Source: Amorphophallus konjac (taxonomy: Eukaryota; Streptophyta; Magnoliopsida; Alismatales; Araceae). Taken from it: DNA of 64,000 bases. Where the stretch lies: NCBI GenBank assembly GCA_022559845.1, contig CM040126.1, positions 48,168,458 to 48,232,457 on the forward strand. The letters are read 5' to 3'. Shown here in pieces: positions 1-11,390 of this stretch. Numbering within the stretch: the first letter of the stretch is position 1; every line of letters starts with the position of its first letter. The notes beneath the pieces were generated by a model. The model saw only the letters and a program-made list of their open reading frames with translations, did no database searches and was not told the origin of the DNA. The translations under genes and the position numbers were made by a program.

Positions 1-412
1 TCTCTTACTCTTGTTTCTTCCCGGTGGCCGTCGGACGGAGCTCAGGCCGGGAGGGCCTCTTCTTCTCTTCTTTCTCCGGTGTGTGTTGTGTGTCTCCCCG
101 TCTGTCTCCGTGCATCTGCCTCCTCCTTCGCCCTCCTTCTTCTTCCGTTCTCCTCTTCCTCTGCCTCTCTCCGTCCCCGTTTCTCTATGGAAGACGGGCG
201 TCTTTTATACCCTCAGCAGCGGGGAGCCCTCGAGCATGGCTGTCGAGGGCGGGAAGCAGCCCGTGATGATGGGGTTTGACTCCCCTTCGTCCTGGCTGTC
301 AGTGGGGTAGCCTGCGTGGCCCAACGATCGGCTGCCACCTCAGACGGCTCCACTGCGCGCCAAGGATGCGTAGGGCGTGGGCCTCACGTCGCCCGTTGAA
401 AGAACTTCACCG
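1..412. other. GC-rich flank, no supported gene
   Basis: Pyrimidine-rich sequence with a possible TATA-like stretch near 209-217. The open frames here have low-complexity Ser/Pro/Leu composition and no recognisable domain, so I call no gene. It leads directly into the hairpin array at 413-915. Confidence 0.4.
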
Positions 413-915
413 CTGTGCCGCTGAAGAGCCAAAAAGGCCTGCCGCTGAAGCCTTTGTAGGCTGTACCGCTGAAGACCCCTTTGGGCGTGCCGTTGAAGGC
501 CCCAAAGGCCGTACCGCTGAAGCCTCAAAGGGCTGTGCCGCTGAAGGGCCTGCAGGACGTGCCGCTGAAGCCCCTGCAGGGCGTGCCGTTGAACACCCAG
601 AGGGGGCGTGCCGGTGAAGCCACTTGGGGGCGTACCGTTGAAGGTCCCCCCCTTGGGGTGTGCCGGCGAAGGCCGCGGCAGGGTGTGCCGCTGAAGGCTT
701 TCCAGGGCGTGCCGCTGGAGGCCCTTTGGGGTGTGCCGGTGAACCCACCCGGGGGCGTGTCGCTGAGCCCCAGGGAGTGTGCCGCTGAACACCCAAAGGG
801 GTGTGCCGGTGAACCCACCTGGGGGCGTACCGTTGAACAGCCTTGGGCTGTGCCGCTGAGCAGCCTTGGGCTGTGCCGCTGAGCAGCCTTGGGCTGTGCC
901 GCTGAGCACCCCCGG
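413..915. repeat. Tandem array of about 20 micro-hairpin units
   Basis: About 20 units, each roughly 17-31 bp, share a core close to GTGCCGCTGAA (variants with a T or A change). Between cores lies a variable spacer that is usually self-complementary, for example ACACCC-AAAG-GGGTGT near 788-803, CAGCC-TTG-GGCTG near 840-855 and AGCCT-TTGT-AGGCT near 450-463. The stem sequence changes from unit to unit while pairing is kept. The last units (about 840-905) are near-identical, so they are the youngest duplications. A run of about 17 G follows at 913-929. All reading frames through the array are open only because of its composition. Confidence 0.8.
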
Positions 916-1109
916 GGGGGGGGGGGGGTGTGTATTTGGGGCCCGTTCTGAGCCCGTCGCGGACACGAGTCATGGCCCGTTTGATTTCCTTTGGGGCCCA
1001 CGGACTGTGGGGCCTTTTGTGCTTGATTTCTCCGGGGTTTCTTCACTCGGCGCCGTTGTTGATGCTGGGCCGAACATGACACTTGGATGTGCAATTTTCG
1101 GTGTCCACA

Positions 1110-2440
1110 GTCCTCTATACACAACTGAAGTGGATCGTCAGATTCGATCAGATGAAGATTAGAAGCAACCAACTCTGCAGTGTCACCCTGGTCTGATTGA
1201 AAATAGTCGGCACTAGAATCCTCTGAGACAGCTTCAGTCAGATCTAACTCATCATTAGGCGCAAGCCTTGGTTTTACCCTACAGACTGCCCATCAATCTT
1301 TATTCTTGGACGATGAATAACTCGAATAATACACTTGTTGGGCTTGTGCGGCCAAAATGTACGGCTCATAGGTATTCAATTTCGATCTATGTTTGACATC
1401 GATAATCCCATATATTGCATCGTTTCGAACTGAATTATGATCAAGCCAATGACACTTAAAAAGGAATATATGGTTGTGTTGTCCGAAATACTGTAATTCT
1501 ATGACCTCCTCAAGAATACCATAGTAATCGAGATCATTTTCATTGTATGTACTACCTTTCACGCATATGCCGCTATTCATTGTAGACTTATTTTGTCCAT
1601 AATCTCTTGTGTGAAATCTATAACCATTCATAAAAAATCCTGGATAGGCATGCACGACCTTCGAAGGTCCATAACTTATCACCCGGACTCTTTCATCAGT
1701 AACATAACCTTCTTCAACCTATGAAGATAAACCACGTTACTTTAAATTGAACTTGCATACACATCAAGCTTTGTGGAATTGGTAGATTGGCACTTACTTG
1801 ACCTTTAAGTCATCTGGCAAAAGAGCTCTCTCGTTCATTTTGAACCTCCAACTCATTGAGGTGTGGACATCGAGTAATTAATTCTAAATCAAATTACCTG
1901 CAATGATGAATGCAACATCACAGTAAATGGGAGTCATCTACGTCAAGATGCTTATAAATTTAAGCACCAGTTGAGGACTCACTCAACATAAGGTTCAATC
2001 TCAGGACATTTTAGGAGAACATAGATCTCTGCAGCCAACAACTCTATGTCCTCTAATATGCGATTCGAACAACGTCCGAACGCACGACCTGGATACTTAA
2101 ATATGGACAACTGGTCGGACGGACCCACCTCTCCTCCATCATCATTACGTGGAGGTCGATTGCGGCGAGTTTGAATTTCGGGTTTGAAGTACATCAAACA
2201 GAAGTTCAAAATTTCTTCAATAATATATGCCTCGGTAATCGAACCCTCTACTTTAGCCTTGTTGCGAACCTTCATTTTCAGGTCATGCATACACCTATGA
2301 CAACAATTCATATGACAATGACATACAGTGACAATGACAGACACATGTAACTATTGTCAATTAATAAGTAAATACATACTGATTACCTCTCAAATGGATA
2401 CATCCATCGAAATTTTACCGGTCCTCCAACTTTGGCCTCG
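1110..2440 (-). pseudogene. Older CACTA transposase, C-terminal part (DUF4218 and DUF4216)
   Basis: This is the downstream part, on the minus strand, of a TNP2-type CACTA transposase; the upstream part lies at 15486-17676. From 2440 downwards it encodes the end of DUF4218 (motifs MHDLKMKVRNKA, EEILNFC, PGRAFGR, EIEPYVE), an intron-like gap near 1700-1980, then DUF4216 (ISYGPS, GYRFHTRDYGQNK, YYGILEEV, HRSKLNTYEP, LAAQAQQVYYSSYSS). Similarity to the younger copy fades near 1110, inside the acidic C-terminus. The frame is broken by several indels and stops. Such transposases cut at CACTA termini in the nucleus. Assignment rests on co-linearity with 8040-9720 of the younger element. It is interrupted at 2441-2443, where the younger CACTA inserted. 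Confidence 0.85.
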
Positions 2441-2443
2441 TAT

Positions 2444-2473
2444 CACTACCAAAAAAAATGGGATTTCAGACGG
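2444..2473 (+). repeat. Left terminal inverted repeat of the younger CACTA
   Basis: Begins CACTACC followed by eight A, then TGGGATTTCAGACGG. It matches the reverse complement of 15453-15482 at 29 of 30 positions. TAT precedes it. Confidence 0.95.
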
Positions 2474-2720
2474 ATATTTCAGACGGATATTTTCCGTCTT
2501 AATATCCATTTGTATTTGTGACGGATTAGATTCTGTCACAAATTCCATCTCTATTAACGACAGACTATACTCGCTCTGAAGATCCGTCTATAATTATAGA
2601 CGGAATATATTCCATCTTTATATACGTCGTAAATTTAGGACGGATATTCAGACAGAAATAATCCGTCTGAAATTTCAGACGGAAATAAGTTCCGTCCGAA
2701 TTTCCGTCGCAAAATTCCGC
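2474..2720. repeat. Left subterminal repeats of the younger CACTA
   Basis: Many copies in both orientations of TTCAGACGG and its variants, the usual pattern for the subterminal binding sites of a CACTA transposase. The matching block is at 14880-15452. Confidence 0.8.
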
Positions 2721-2734
2721 CTTTCCCGACACCA

Positions 2735-3395
2735 TCGACCCCTCCCTCCCACCCCTTCCACCCGACCCCATTTCCACCCCCCCACTCTCCCTCTCACTCT
2801 CTCCTTCTCCTCTGCCCTCTGCTTCTGGTCGTCGCCGCCGGAGCCGCCATCCTCGCAAAGCCGTCAGAAGCCGCCATCGTCATCCTCTCCGTCCTCAACA
2901 TCAACGTCCTCGCTATCGTGCCCACCGCCATTCGTGGTAGCTCGCAGCCGTGCCCACCTTCCTTGCCGGAGCTCAGACGATCGCCGCCGGTATGTCCCCC
3001 CTCACCCTTTGTCTTTTTTTTTAACCTGCATTTGTTCTCGCTGGGGGTGTGGGAGGGGTGTCGATGGGGAAGGGGAGAGGAGGGGCGTCGTTCCCGTGGC
3101 GGCGGCTGGCGGCGAGGGGACGGGGGGGTCGGTTGGGGAGGGCAGTTGGGAAGGGGATGGGGGTTCCCGTGGCAGCCGGGGGTGAGGGGACGGGGGTTTG
3201 GGAAGGGGAGGGGGGCCGGCGGTGAGGGGATGGGTGTTTTGGAAGGGGAGGGGGTTCCTGCGGCGGCCGGCAGCGAGGGGACGGGGGGGTCGGTTGGGGA
3301 GGGCAAGGGAGGGGAGGGGGGTTCCCGTGGCTATCTTGTGTTTATGTTCTCTCCTCATTTCGCTCCTAAAAGATTCTGCCTTTGTTCAGCAGTAT

Positions 3396-3433
<38 letters not shown>

Positions 3434-3830
3434 TGTGTGTGTGGTAGGGGGGGGAAGCTTTCCAGACTCTTCTCCTTGGGCAGGGGCCACTGGATCATGT
3501 GGCTAGCAATGGCAAGTACGCCAACTGCCGACAAGGGTGGCCCCTGGGGTCTCTGTTGCCAGGTTGTCCAGAATGGAAGGTTCCTCTCAGTTGGGGTGGC
3601 GTGCCTGTGTTTGTGATGCCATTAACAGCGCATGTCTATGATATGTGTACATCGGATCCTATTTCCCTGGGCGGGTTTGGACTTTCCACTTTCTTATTAC
3701 CGCTCCATTTCCTGGCACTTGCCTTCTGTGAGGGGAGGGTCCAACCCAGATGGCTGCTTCACCCCGGAGAGGCACGTGGACGACCTCTTTAATTGCGCAC
3801 TCTGTTGTCCGATGAGATATAGATAAACAA
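2735..3830. other. GC-rich 5' region of the younger CACTA, with (GT)n microsatellite
   Basis: Strongly C-rich then G-rich, with three or more degenerate copies of a GGGGA/GGGGTTCCCGTGGC-type unit (about 3090-3330) and a (GT)n run at about 3396-3432. Long open frames on both strands are Gly/Arg- or Pro-rich with no domain. It sits where a promoter and first untranslated exon of the transposase gene would be expected; that role is inference. Confidence 0.4.
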
Positions 3831-5796
3831 CCCATTTTTCGCCGTTTGGTGAGGGTTTTACGAAGGGGTTGTTTGGTTTGACGGAAAATATCCTAAAATA
3901 TTGTATCTTTTATGTCATACAGGTGTGGTATTTCACAGTACTTTATGATGAAACAAACAACTCGTAAAATGAAATTAGTTGAAAATTTTGGTGATTAGAA
4001 TGATCATTCATCTCACTTTACCTCAGCACCTGAGTTCCTTCGACATCCAATCGACATGGCATGTTCCGTACAGAAAAGAAACGTTATCGCTATTATTGTT
4101 GAATTTATAGAAAATAAAAGGAAATCTTTCCTTAAAAATCTGAAGCTAGAAATCAAGTGTTTGAGGTTCCAAGTGGGTGATAAAAACGGGTCACCATCTA
4201 TTATTAAAAAAAGATTAATCAAACTTTCTGGGTAAAAACAAAGTGTCTTGATGACGCCGATGGTATTTGACGTCAATTAAGCTAGAAGCTTACAAGTCAA
4301 AGCTTAATTGCGACCTACATTACGATCCACATGTCACCCAACTTGATGTGACATGAAGATGTGACATGAGGCAGCCTCCAGATCTTCTGTATCTTGGACT
4401 GGGCATTTGGCAACAACATCAAATTATTGCATTCCTCCCACTTCAAAAGCGTTCCCGCACCACTACCAAGAGATTGTTTCCAGACATTTTTAAATTTATG
4501 AGGTTAAAAAGTATAGAAAGTCGAAAATGACACTATATTTAAAGTTCAAATACTGACCTAGTTACAATCAAACGATAATATTTTTATTCGAAATTTGTAT
4601 TATTTAAATGCTATTTTCCCTCTGTATGCAATGCACCTCACAATAAAAAAAGGTGCCACATTAATGCGGTTGACCTGATACCCTTGACTTGGGGAGTCGT
4701 TAACAACGGCGCAGACATATGGGCTCTAGACTTCTAGACTGCGTCGAACATTTTACCTGTTCTGCAGGGGCTCGGCACAGCACATGGGTTTGAGGGCCTC
4801 TGATCAGAAAGAAAGGCAGAGTAAAAACTACATCAAAGGTAAGTTTACATCTCGTACACCAATCGTACTTAAGAATGAGAATAAGGGTAAATTAATACAG
4901 AATGACTTACGTCTATTTTTCTCAAAACTTATTCTGATACCAAACGTGCCCTCACATTTGAAGGGGGAGATAGCCAATACACGTGGTGTCGCCATATCAC
5001 AAAACCTGATAATTTTCCCTGGTTAATTGATGAGACTCGAGAGTTATATTTCCTAAACATGGTCGAGCATCACTTTTATGCCCCGGATTAAGTAAAGCTT
5101 CTACATTTATCAACAATGGACGTAGATCTCCATTGGCTTGTAGGAGATCCCTTTACTGCACCAATAATGTTTTGTTGCATCGCCTTCTAGCATGGCTGGT
5201 TGAGATCCCCAGTCGTACGTGCACCAATAAGACACTCGTCTTATGGGTGGGCGACATGAATGCCCAACCAATGGGGGGTTCTTAAGGGAGGTAATAAAGA
5301 AGCATGGATGAGCAAGGGAGAAGCTATGAATGTCGAGTGGACGGTGGGGGCAAAGAGGTGGGTGGGGAGGTACCGAGGGCTGTGCACCACAGTAACTCTT
5401 TTGGCATTTATTTTTAATTGCATGTAAATGTATTTTTAAATCTGATTTTAATAGAAATTTGATGTTAATTTGACTCAAAAATGTAGATTGTTTCACTTCG
5501 ATGTTCTTCATTTGAAAAATTTTGTAATTTGGGTGTTATTTAATTTGATATGTGCATAATGATAATTGCGTTGTTATTTAATTTTATGTTATATAAATGC
5601 ATGGGGTATTCCCTGTGAGCTGAGGTGCGTGGGTGCGACCTAACATTACACGCACCTCAGGAGAGCGCGTTAAAACCGTGTCAATGTGCCTTCCCGTTCA
5701 AGACTTTGGGATTGATGTGTATGTTCTCATTTGTTTATGAGAATGTATATATCTACCTCAAAGTCTTGAATTGTCCCATTTGGACAGTCTGTGAAT
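3831..5796. other. Non-coding interior of the younger CACTA
   Basis: AT-richer sequence between the GC-rich block and the transposase gene. I see no domain-bearing frame, RNA gene or terminal repeat in it. Confidence 0.5.
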
Positions 5797-6051
5797 GTTT
5801 GATCGCACTTAGGCAGTCATTTACTATATGTGTTTGTATGGTTTGTTGAGAATTTCGGTTGCGTCTCCTCACTCTTCTCTGATATACCATTATTGATTTT
5901 AAGTGTTTTCTTAACCACTTACTTGTAAGTGTTTAAGAAAATTTCAAAATCAATAAATATATTTGGTATATCGGAGAAGTGTGTGGAGATGATGCCGAAA
6001 GTTTTAGCAAATCGTGTAGCACATATAGTAAGTGATTGTGCGATCAAACCT
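5797..6051. repeat. Foldback hairpin with arms of about 125 nt
   Basis: The sequence from GTTTGATCGCAC (about 5797) to CACTTAC (about 5923) pairs imperfectly with GTAAGTG (about 5926) to GTGCGATCAAAC (about 6050). Matching blocks include GATATACC/GGTATATC, the TGATTTT blocks and ACTATATGTG/CACATATAGT. The turn is only a few bases. It lies about 155 bp upstream of the transposase start at 6207, in the leader or first intron. It may be a MITE-like insertion or a small-RNA source. Confidence 0.75.
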
Positions 6052-6206
6052 TCATGGATGGGTTAAAAAGTGATAATATAATCAATATTCCTCTTCCAAC
6101 TGCAAATGGTCTATGATGAACGATGTGAGGAAATGGTCGGGTGTAATATTATGAGTAATGATTTGAAAGTTAGGATGTGTATTATCATTTATTGGGTGCA
6201 GGCAAA

Positions 6207-9200
6207 ATGTCGACAGATCGTTCATGGATGTATCGTAGAATAGTTGACCGGGTGGTGTCAGATGACTTTAAGCTTGGGGTTGAGAGTTTCATTCAATTTG
6301 CATTGGGGAATCCAAATGCAGCAATAGATCGCGACGGTCACATTCGATGCCCTTGTTCAAGTTGTAGAAACTTGAGGTGGTGTTCAACATGGGATGTGCA
6401 ACATCATTTGTACACGAAAGGGTTCGTGAATGGTTATACGAATTGGAGATGTCATGGTGAGCAATTCTTGAGGTATAAGCCCGACAATATTGCAGGCACA
6501 AGTGGGTACGTGGATATGGTTGTAGATGCTGCTGATCCTAGTTTTAATGTTCATGATGAAGCGCCGAATAAGACAGCCGGAAGATTTTATGAACTACTTA
6601 GGGATGCTGATGAGCCGCTGTGGGATGGTTGTGAAAAGCACACTCAATTGTCTGCAGTGTCACAGTTGTTGAACTTGAAATCTGAATTTCACATCAGTGA
6701 GACTTGTTTTGACCGTCTCCTCCTCTTGATCAAGAGTATGTTGCCTCGAGACAGAAGTTGCCAGAAACTTTTTACCGTGCAAAAAAGATGGTCAATGACT
6801 TAGGACTTGGATATGTGAAAATAGATGCATGTCCGAATCATTGTATGTTATATTACAAAGATGATGCAGATAAGATATCATGTTCCATTTGTGGCCATGA
6901 CAGATTCAAACCTAAGGGGGGGTCAATTCAAAGGCAAAAGATGTATCTTACAAGGCGTTGCGATACTTCCCTCTTGTGCCTAGGCTGCAGCGGCTGTATA
7001 TGTCCTCAAAGACGGCTCGACATATGACATGGCACACCGAAAGAGTACGTCGTGCCGATGATATAATCAGTCATCCTGCCGATGGTGAAGCTTGGACTCA
7101 CTTTAGTCGTACTCATCTTGCATTTTCAAGGGAGTCACGTAATGTTCGATTGGGTTTATGCATAGATGGTTTTAATCCATTCGGTGGTTCAGTGGCATCT
7201 TATTCTTGTTGGCCAATGTTCATGACACCGTACAACCTTCCGCCGCACATGTGCATGAAGCGAGAAAATCTATTTTTGTCCCTAGTAATTCCTGGTCCAA
7301 AAAGTCCCGGAAAGAAATTGGACATATATCTCAGGCCGTTGATTGATGAGCTCAAATTTTTATGGACTGATGGAGTTGTTACTTATGATACATATAGGAA
7401 GCAAAATTTTATTATGAAGGCTGCACTGATGTGGACAATAAGTGACTTCCCTGCATATGGAATGCTATCTGGTTGGAGCACACATGGGAGGTTAGCATGT
7501 CCTTACTGTATGGAAGATACCAAATCATTTATATTGAAACATGGTGGGAAAGCATGCTGGTTTGATTGCCATCGGCAGTTTCTACCAAGTGACCATCCTT
7601 TTCGAAGGTAAAAAGACTCGTTTAAAAAAAATACTGTTGAAATGGATGAAGCTGACTTGCAACGGGTGTCGGGTCTACATATGACGTCACGGGTGCACAA
7701 TTTACCAGATGTAGTTCAATTATCTGGTAGCACACGGCAACTCCCTAGTTTTGGAAAGGATCACAACTGGATCAAGAAAAGTATTTTTTGGGAATTACCT
7801 TATTGGTCAACTCTTCTTGTACGACACAATCTGGATGTCATGCATACCGAGAAGAATTTTTTTGATAATGTGTTCAATACGATCATGAATGTTAAAGGGA
7901 AAACAAAGGACAACGTCAAAGCACGTATGGATTTAAAGATGCTTTGTAAACGTCAAGAACTGGAACTACAAAACGTAAATGGCAAAACTGTGTAGCCTAA
8001 AGTAACTTATGTGCTTCATGATACACAGATCAAGGAAGTATGTCAGTGGTTGAAACAGTTGAGATTCCCAGATGGATATGCATCCAACATAGCCCGTTGT
8101 GTGAATGTTAATGAGGGGAAAATATATGGTATGAAAAGTCACGACTGTCATGTGTTCATGGAGAGGCTACTGCCCATTGCATTTCGTGATTTGTTGCCAA
8201 AGCAGATATGGGGAGCACTAGCTGAGATGAGTCAATTTTTCAAGATTTTATGTGCATCTGAACTCAGACTTCGGGATGTACAAACTATCGAACAAAAAGT
8301 TGTCACAACCATTTGTAAGCTAGAGAAGATATTTCCTCCGGCATTCTTTGATTCGATGGAACACCTGGTCGTTCATTTGCCATATGAGGCTATCGTCGGA
8401 GGGCTAGTACAATTTCGATAGATGTATCCATTTGAGAGGTATGTGACAATTTTTGTTAACTTATAAGTCGTCCATAGCCGGTACATATCGTTGCCATCTG
8501 ACTTGTTGTTGTAGGTGCATGCATGAATTAAAAATGAAAGTTCGCAACAAGGCACAGGTGGAGGGTTCGATTGCTGAGGCATACATTCTTGAAGAAATTT
8601 TGAACTTCTGTTCTATGTACTTTGAGCCAGAGATTCAAACTCGTCGTACTCGACCTCCACATAATGATGATAGGGGAGTGGATGAATCTTCCGATCGGCT
8701 CTCCATATTTAAACATCCTGGACGTGCGTTCGGACGTTGCTTGACTCACACGCTCGAAGATAGAGAGTTGCACGCCGTTGAGATATATATTCTTTTGAAT
8801 TACCTCGAGATTGAACCTTATGTTGAGTAAGTTCTTAATTCACATTTCTAGCAACTCCATAAGTTGTCCATCCTTCTTCTGCAGTTCATTTAAAGTAGTA
8901 GTGCATTTATATTGCAGGCAATTTGATTCAGAATTAGCTGAAAAATGTCCAAATATCCAGGATGCGGAGATTGAAAAAGAACGCGAGAAGTTTTTTTTCC
9001 AAATGGCTGAGAAACCGAGTTAGTGTCAACTATGAATATATATGTTTGTATTTACGTATGTTGAGGTAATTGTTATTATTTTAACTACTCTAATTTGAAT
9101 ATAGGTTGAACAAGGTCTCATTATTGATCAAAGAGTACAACAGATAAGTTATGGCCCCTCGAACCAGACACGTGCCTATCTAGGATATATTGTAAATGGA

Positions 9201-9848
9201 TACAAATTTCATACAAGGGATTATGGGCGAAATAAGTCTACGATGAACAGCGGTGTATGTGTGAAGGGAAGTTTATACAATGAAATGGAATTGGACTACT
9301 ATGGTATTCTTGAAGAAGTCTTAGAACTTCAGTATTTGGGACAAGACAATCATGTATACATATTTAAGTGTCAATGGTTTGATCCTAATTCTGTTCTACA
9401 TGACACAAATTATGGGATTGTCAATGTCAAGCATAGGTCTAAACTTAAGACCTATGAACCATTCATTTTAGCCGCACAAGCCCAGCAAGTGTACTATTCA
9501 ATCTATCCATCATCCAAGAATAGAGATTGGTGGGCAATTTGCAGGGTTAATTCAAAACTCTTTTCCACTTATGAGTTAACTATGAGTGGAGATGTCTCAG
9601 AGGTTGCTCGTGCTGAATATTATCAATCAGACGAAGTTGGCGTTGTCGGTTCCTCTAGGTTTAATCTGGACGAATCTGATGAGCCACTGTCATTACGTAT
9701 GCGAGATGAAGTGTAAGAAGTCGATCCGATGGAGCTAAATGTTGATGTTAGAGGGGAGGAAGAATCAGATGAAGACGAAGAGTTTGAATCTGATGAGACT
9801 ACTATGGATGACGAAGATGATGAAGATGAGCTAGATATATCAACATGA
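6207..9848 (+). pseudogene. CACTA TNP2-type transposase of the younger element
   Basis: The start at 6207 (MSTDRSWMYRRIVD) follows an acceptor-like TGCAG and aligns with the older copy. Domains in order: Transpos_assoc (about 6220-6470, motif IRCPCSSCRN), TNP2/Transposase_21 (about 6650-7980, motifs KIDACPNHCMLYY, CSICGHDRFKP, LVPRLQRLYMSS, DGFNPFG, WPMFMTPYNLPP, CPYCMEDTKSF, LDVMHTEKN), DUF4218 (about 8010-8830, split by an intron near 8436-8515), DUF4216 (about 9110-9720) and an acidic C-terminus ending at 9848. Breaks against the older copy: frameshifts near 6740 and 6940, Q-to-stop at 7609, Q-to-stop at 7993, W-to-stop at 8419, and a stop at 9713. The protein would cut the element ends in the nucleus; this copy cannot make it whole. 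Confidence 0.9.
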
Positions 9849-10189
9849 GGGAGGCATGTTTTGATAATTTAGTAAGATGATTCTTACTTTTAAGCATAAT
9901 TTTCAATAACATTTGTCTAGCCTTATATAATTGTGGATTAATATGTATTAATTATTTTCTTATTAATAAGGAAATGGTGCGAGGAGGTCGTACTAGGAGT
10001 GGGAGGAGACCTGGCAGTGAGAGGGGCGCTACTCCCTCCTCGCTACCATCTTCTTCAGACACAGGTATATTTGATCAATAAGTTAGCTATATAAATATTT
10101 TAATTATTTACAAACTTAAAAGAATTTATTTATAGGTGCAAGTGTCAGCTCACCACCACTTGTACAGACGCCACCACCACTACTTACAG

Positions 10190-11390
10190 GTCCTAGTGCC
10201 CTCCCACCACCTCCCGCTACAGGTATGTCTATTTTAATTTTCAGTAACATGTTGCATTTACTTATGAAAATTAATGCAGGTCCCACCTCGGCGTATCTTT
10301 GAATTTTCAGCAAAATATTCATTTACCTAATGTGAATTACTACTTACAGGTCCAGGTGCCCTCCTACCACATCCCGCTACAGGTATGTCTATTTTAATTT
10401 TCAGTAACATGTTGCATTTACTTATGAAAATTAAATCTTGTCCCACCTCGGCGTATCTTTGAATTTCTAGCAAAATATTCATTTACCTAATGTGAATTAC
10501 TACTTATAGGTCCTAGTGCCCTCCCACCACCTCCCGCTACAGGTATATCTATTTTAATTTTCAGTAACATGTTGCATTTACTTATGAGAATTAAATCTTG
10601 TCCCACCTCGGCGTATCTTTGAATTTCTAGCAAAATATTCATTTACCTAATGTGAATTACTACTTACATGTCCTAGTGCCCTCCCACCACCTCCCGCTAT
10701 AGGTATATCTATTTTAATTTTCAATAATATGTTGCATTTACTTATGAAAATTAAATCTTGCAGGTGTCAGTGGCCTCCCACCTATTGTGCAGATGTCATC
10801 CCGACCACCTCCCGCTGCAGGTATGTACATTTTAATTATAAGTTCGCAATATTTGTATCACTCCACATGACAATAAATTCTTGCAAGTGTCAGTGGCCTC
10901 CCACCTCGAGGATCATGTATGTATATTTTAATTTAAATTCTTCAATATTTGTTCTACTTATGAAAATTAATTCTTGCAGGTCTCAGTGGCCTCCCACCTG
11001 TTGTGCAGACGCCACCCCCACCACCTCCCGCTACAGGTATGTATATTTTAATTATATGTTCACAATATTTGTAACACTCCACATGAAAATTAATTCTTGC
11101 AGGTCTCAGTGGCCTCCCACCTGTTGTGCAGACGCCACCCCGACCACCTCGAGGATCAGGTATGTATATTTTAATTTAATTTCTTCAATATTTGTTCTAC
11201 TTATGAAAATTAATTCTTGCAGGTCTCAGTGGCCTCCCACCTGTTGTGCAGACCCCACCACCTCCCGCTGCAGGTATGTATATTTTAATTATATGTTTAT
11301 AATATTTGTATCACTCCACATGAAAATTAATTCTTGCAGGTCTCAGTGGCCTCCCACCTGTTGTGCACTTATGAAAATTAATTATATTAT
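10190..11390 (+). repeat. Tandem exon-intron units encoding proline-rich modules
   Basis: Two families of tandem units, each an exon plus its intron. Family 1 has a period of about 160 bp, with 33-nt exons at 10350, 10510 and a third at about 10671, plus the source copy inside 10136-10222. Family 2 has a period of about 95-125 bp, with 57-nt exons at 10764, 10980 and 11103, a 51-nt exon at 11223, and decayed units at about 10887 and 11340. All intact exons are multiples of 3 and phase 1 on both sides (each starts GT and ends AG), so loss or gain of a unit keeps the frame. The unit at 10671 has lost its acceptor (AG to AT), and the unit at 10887 has lost acceptor and donor context. Confidence 0.85.

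Noticed and set aside
340..1172. Long overlapping ORFs on both strands, up to 215 codons
   Set aside because: They run through the 413-915 repeat array in several frames at once; the open length follows from repeat periodicity and GC content.
2794..3616. ORFs of 102-232 codons on both strands
   Set aside because: Pro- or Gly/Arg-rich translations of C-rich/G-rich low-complexity DNA, partly through a GT microsatellite; no domain.
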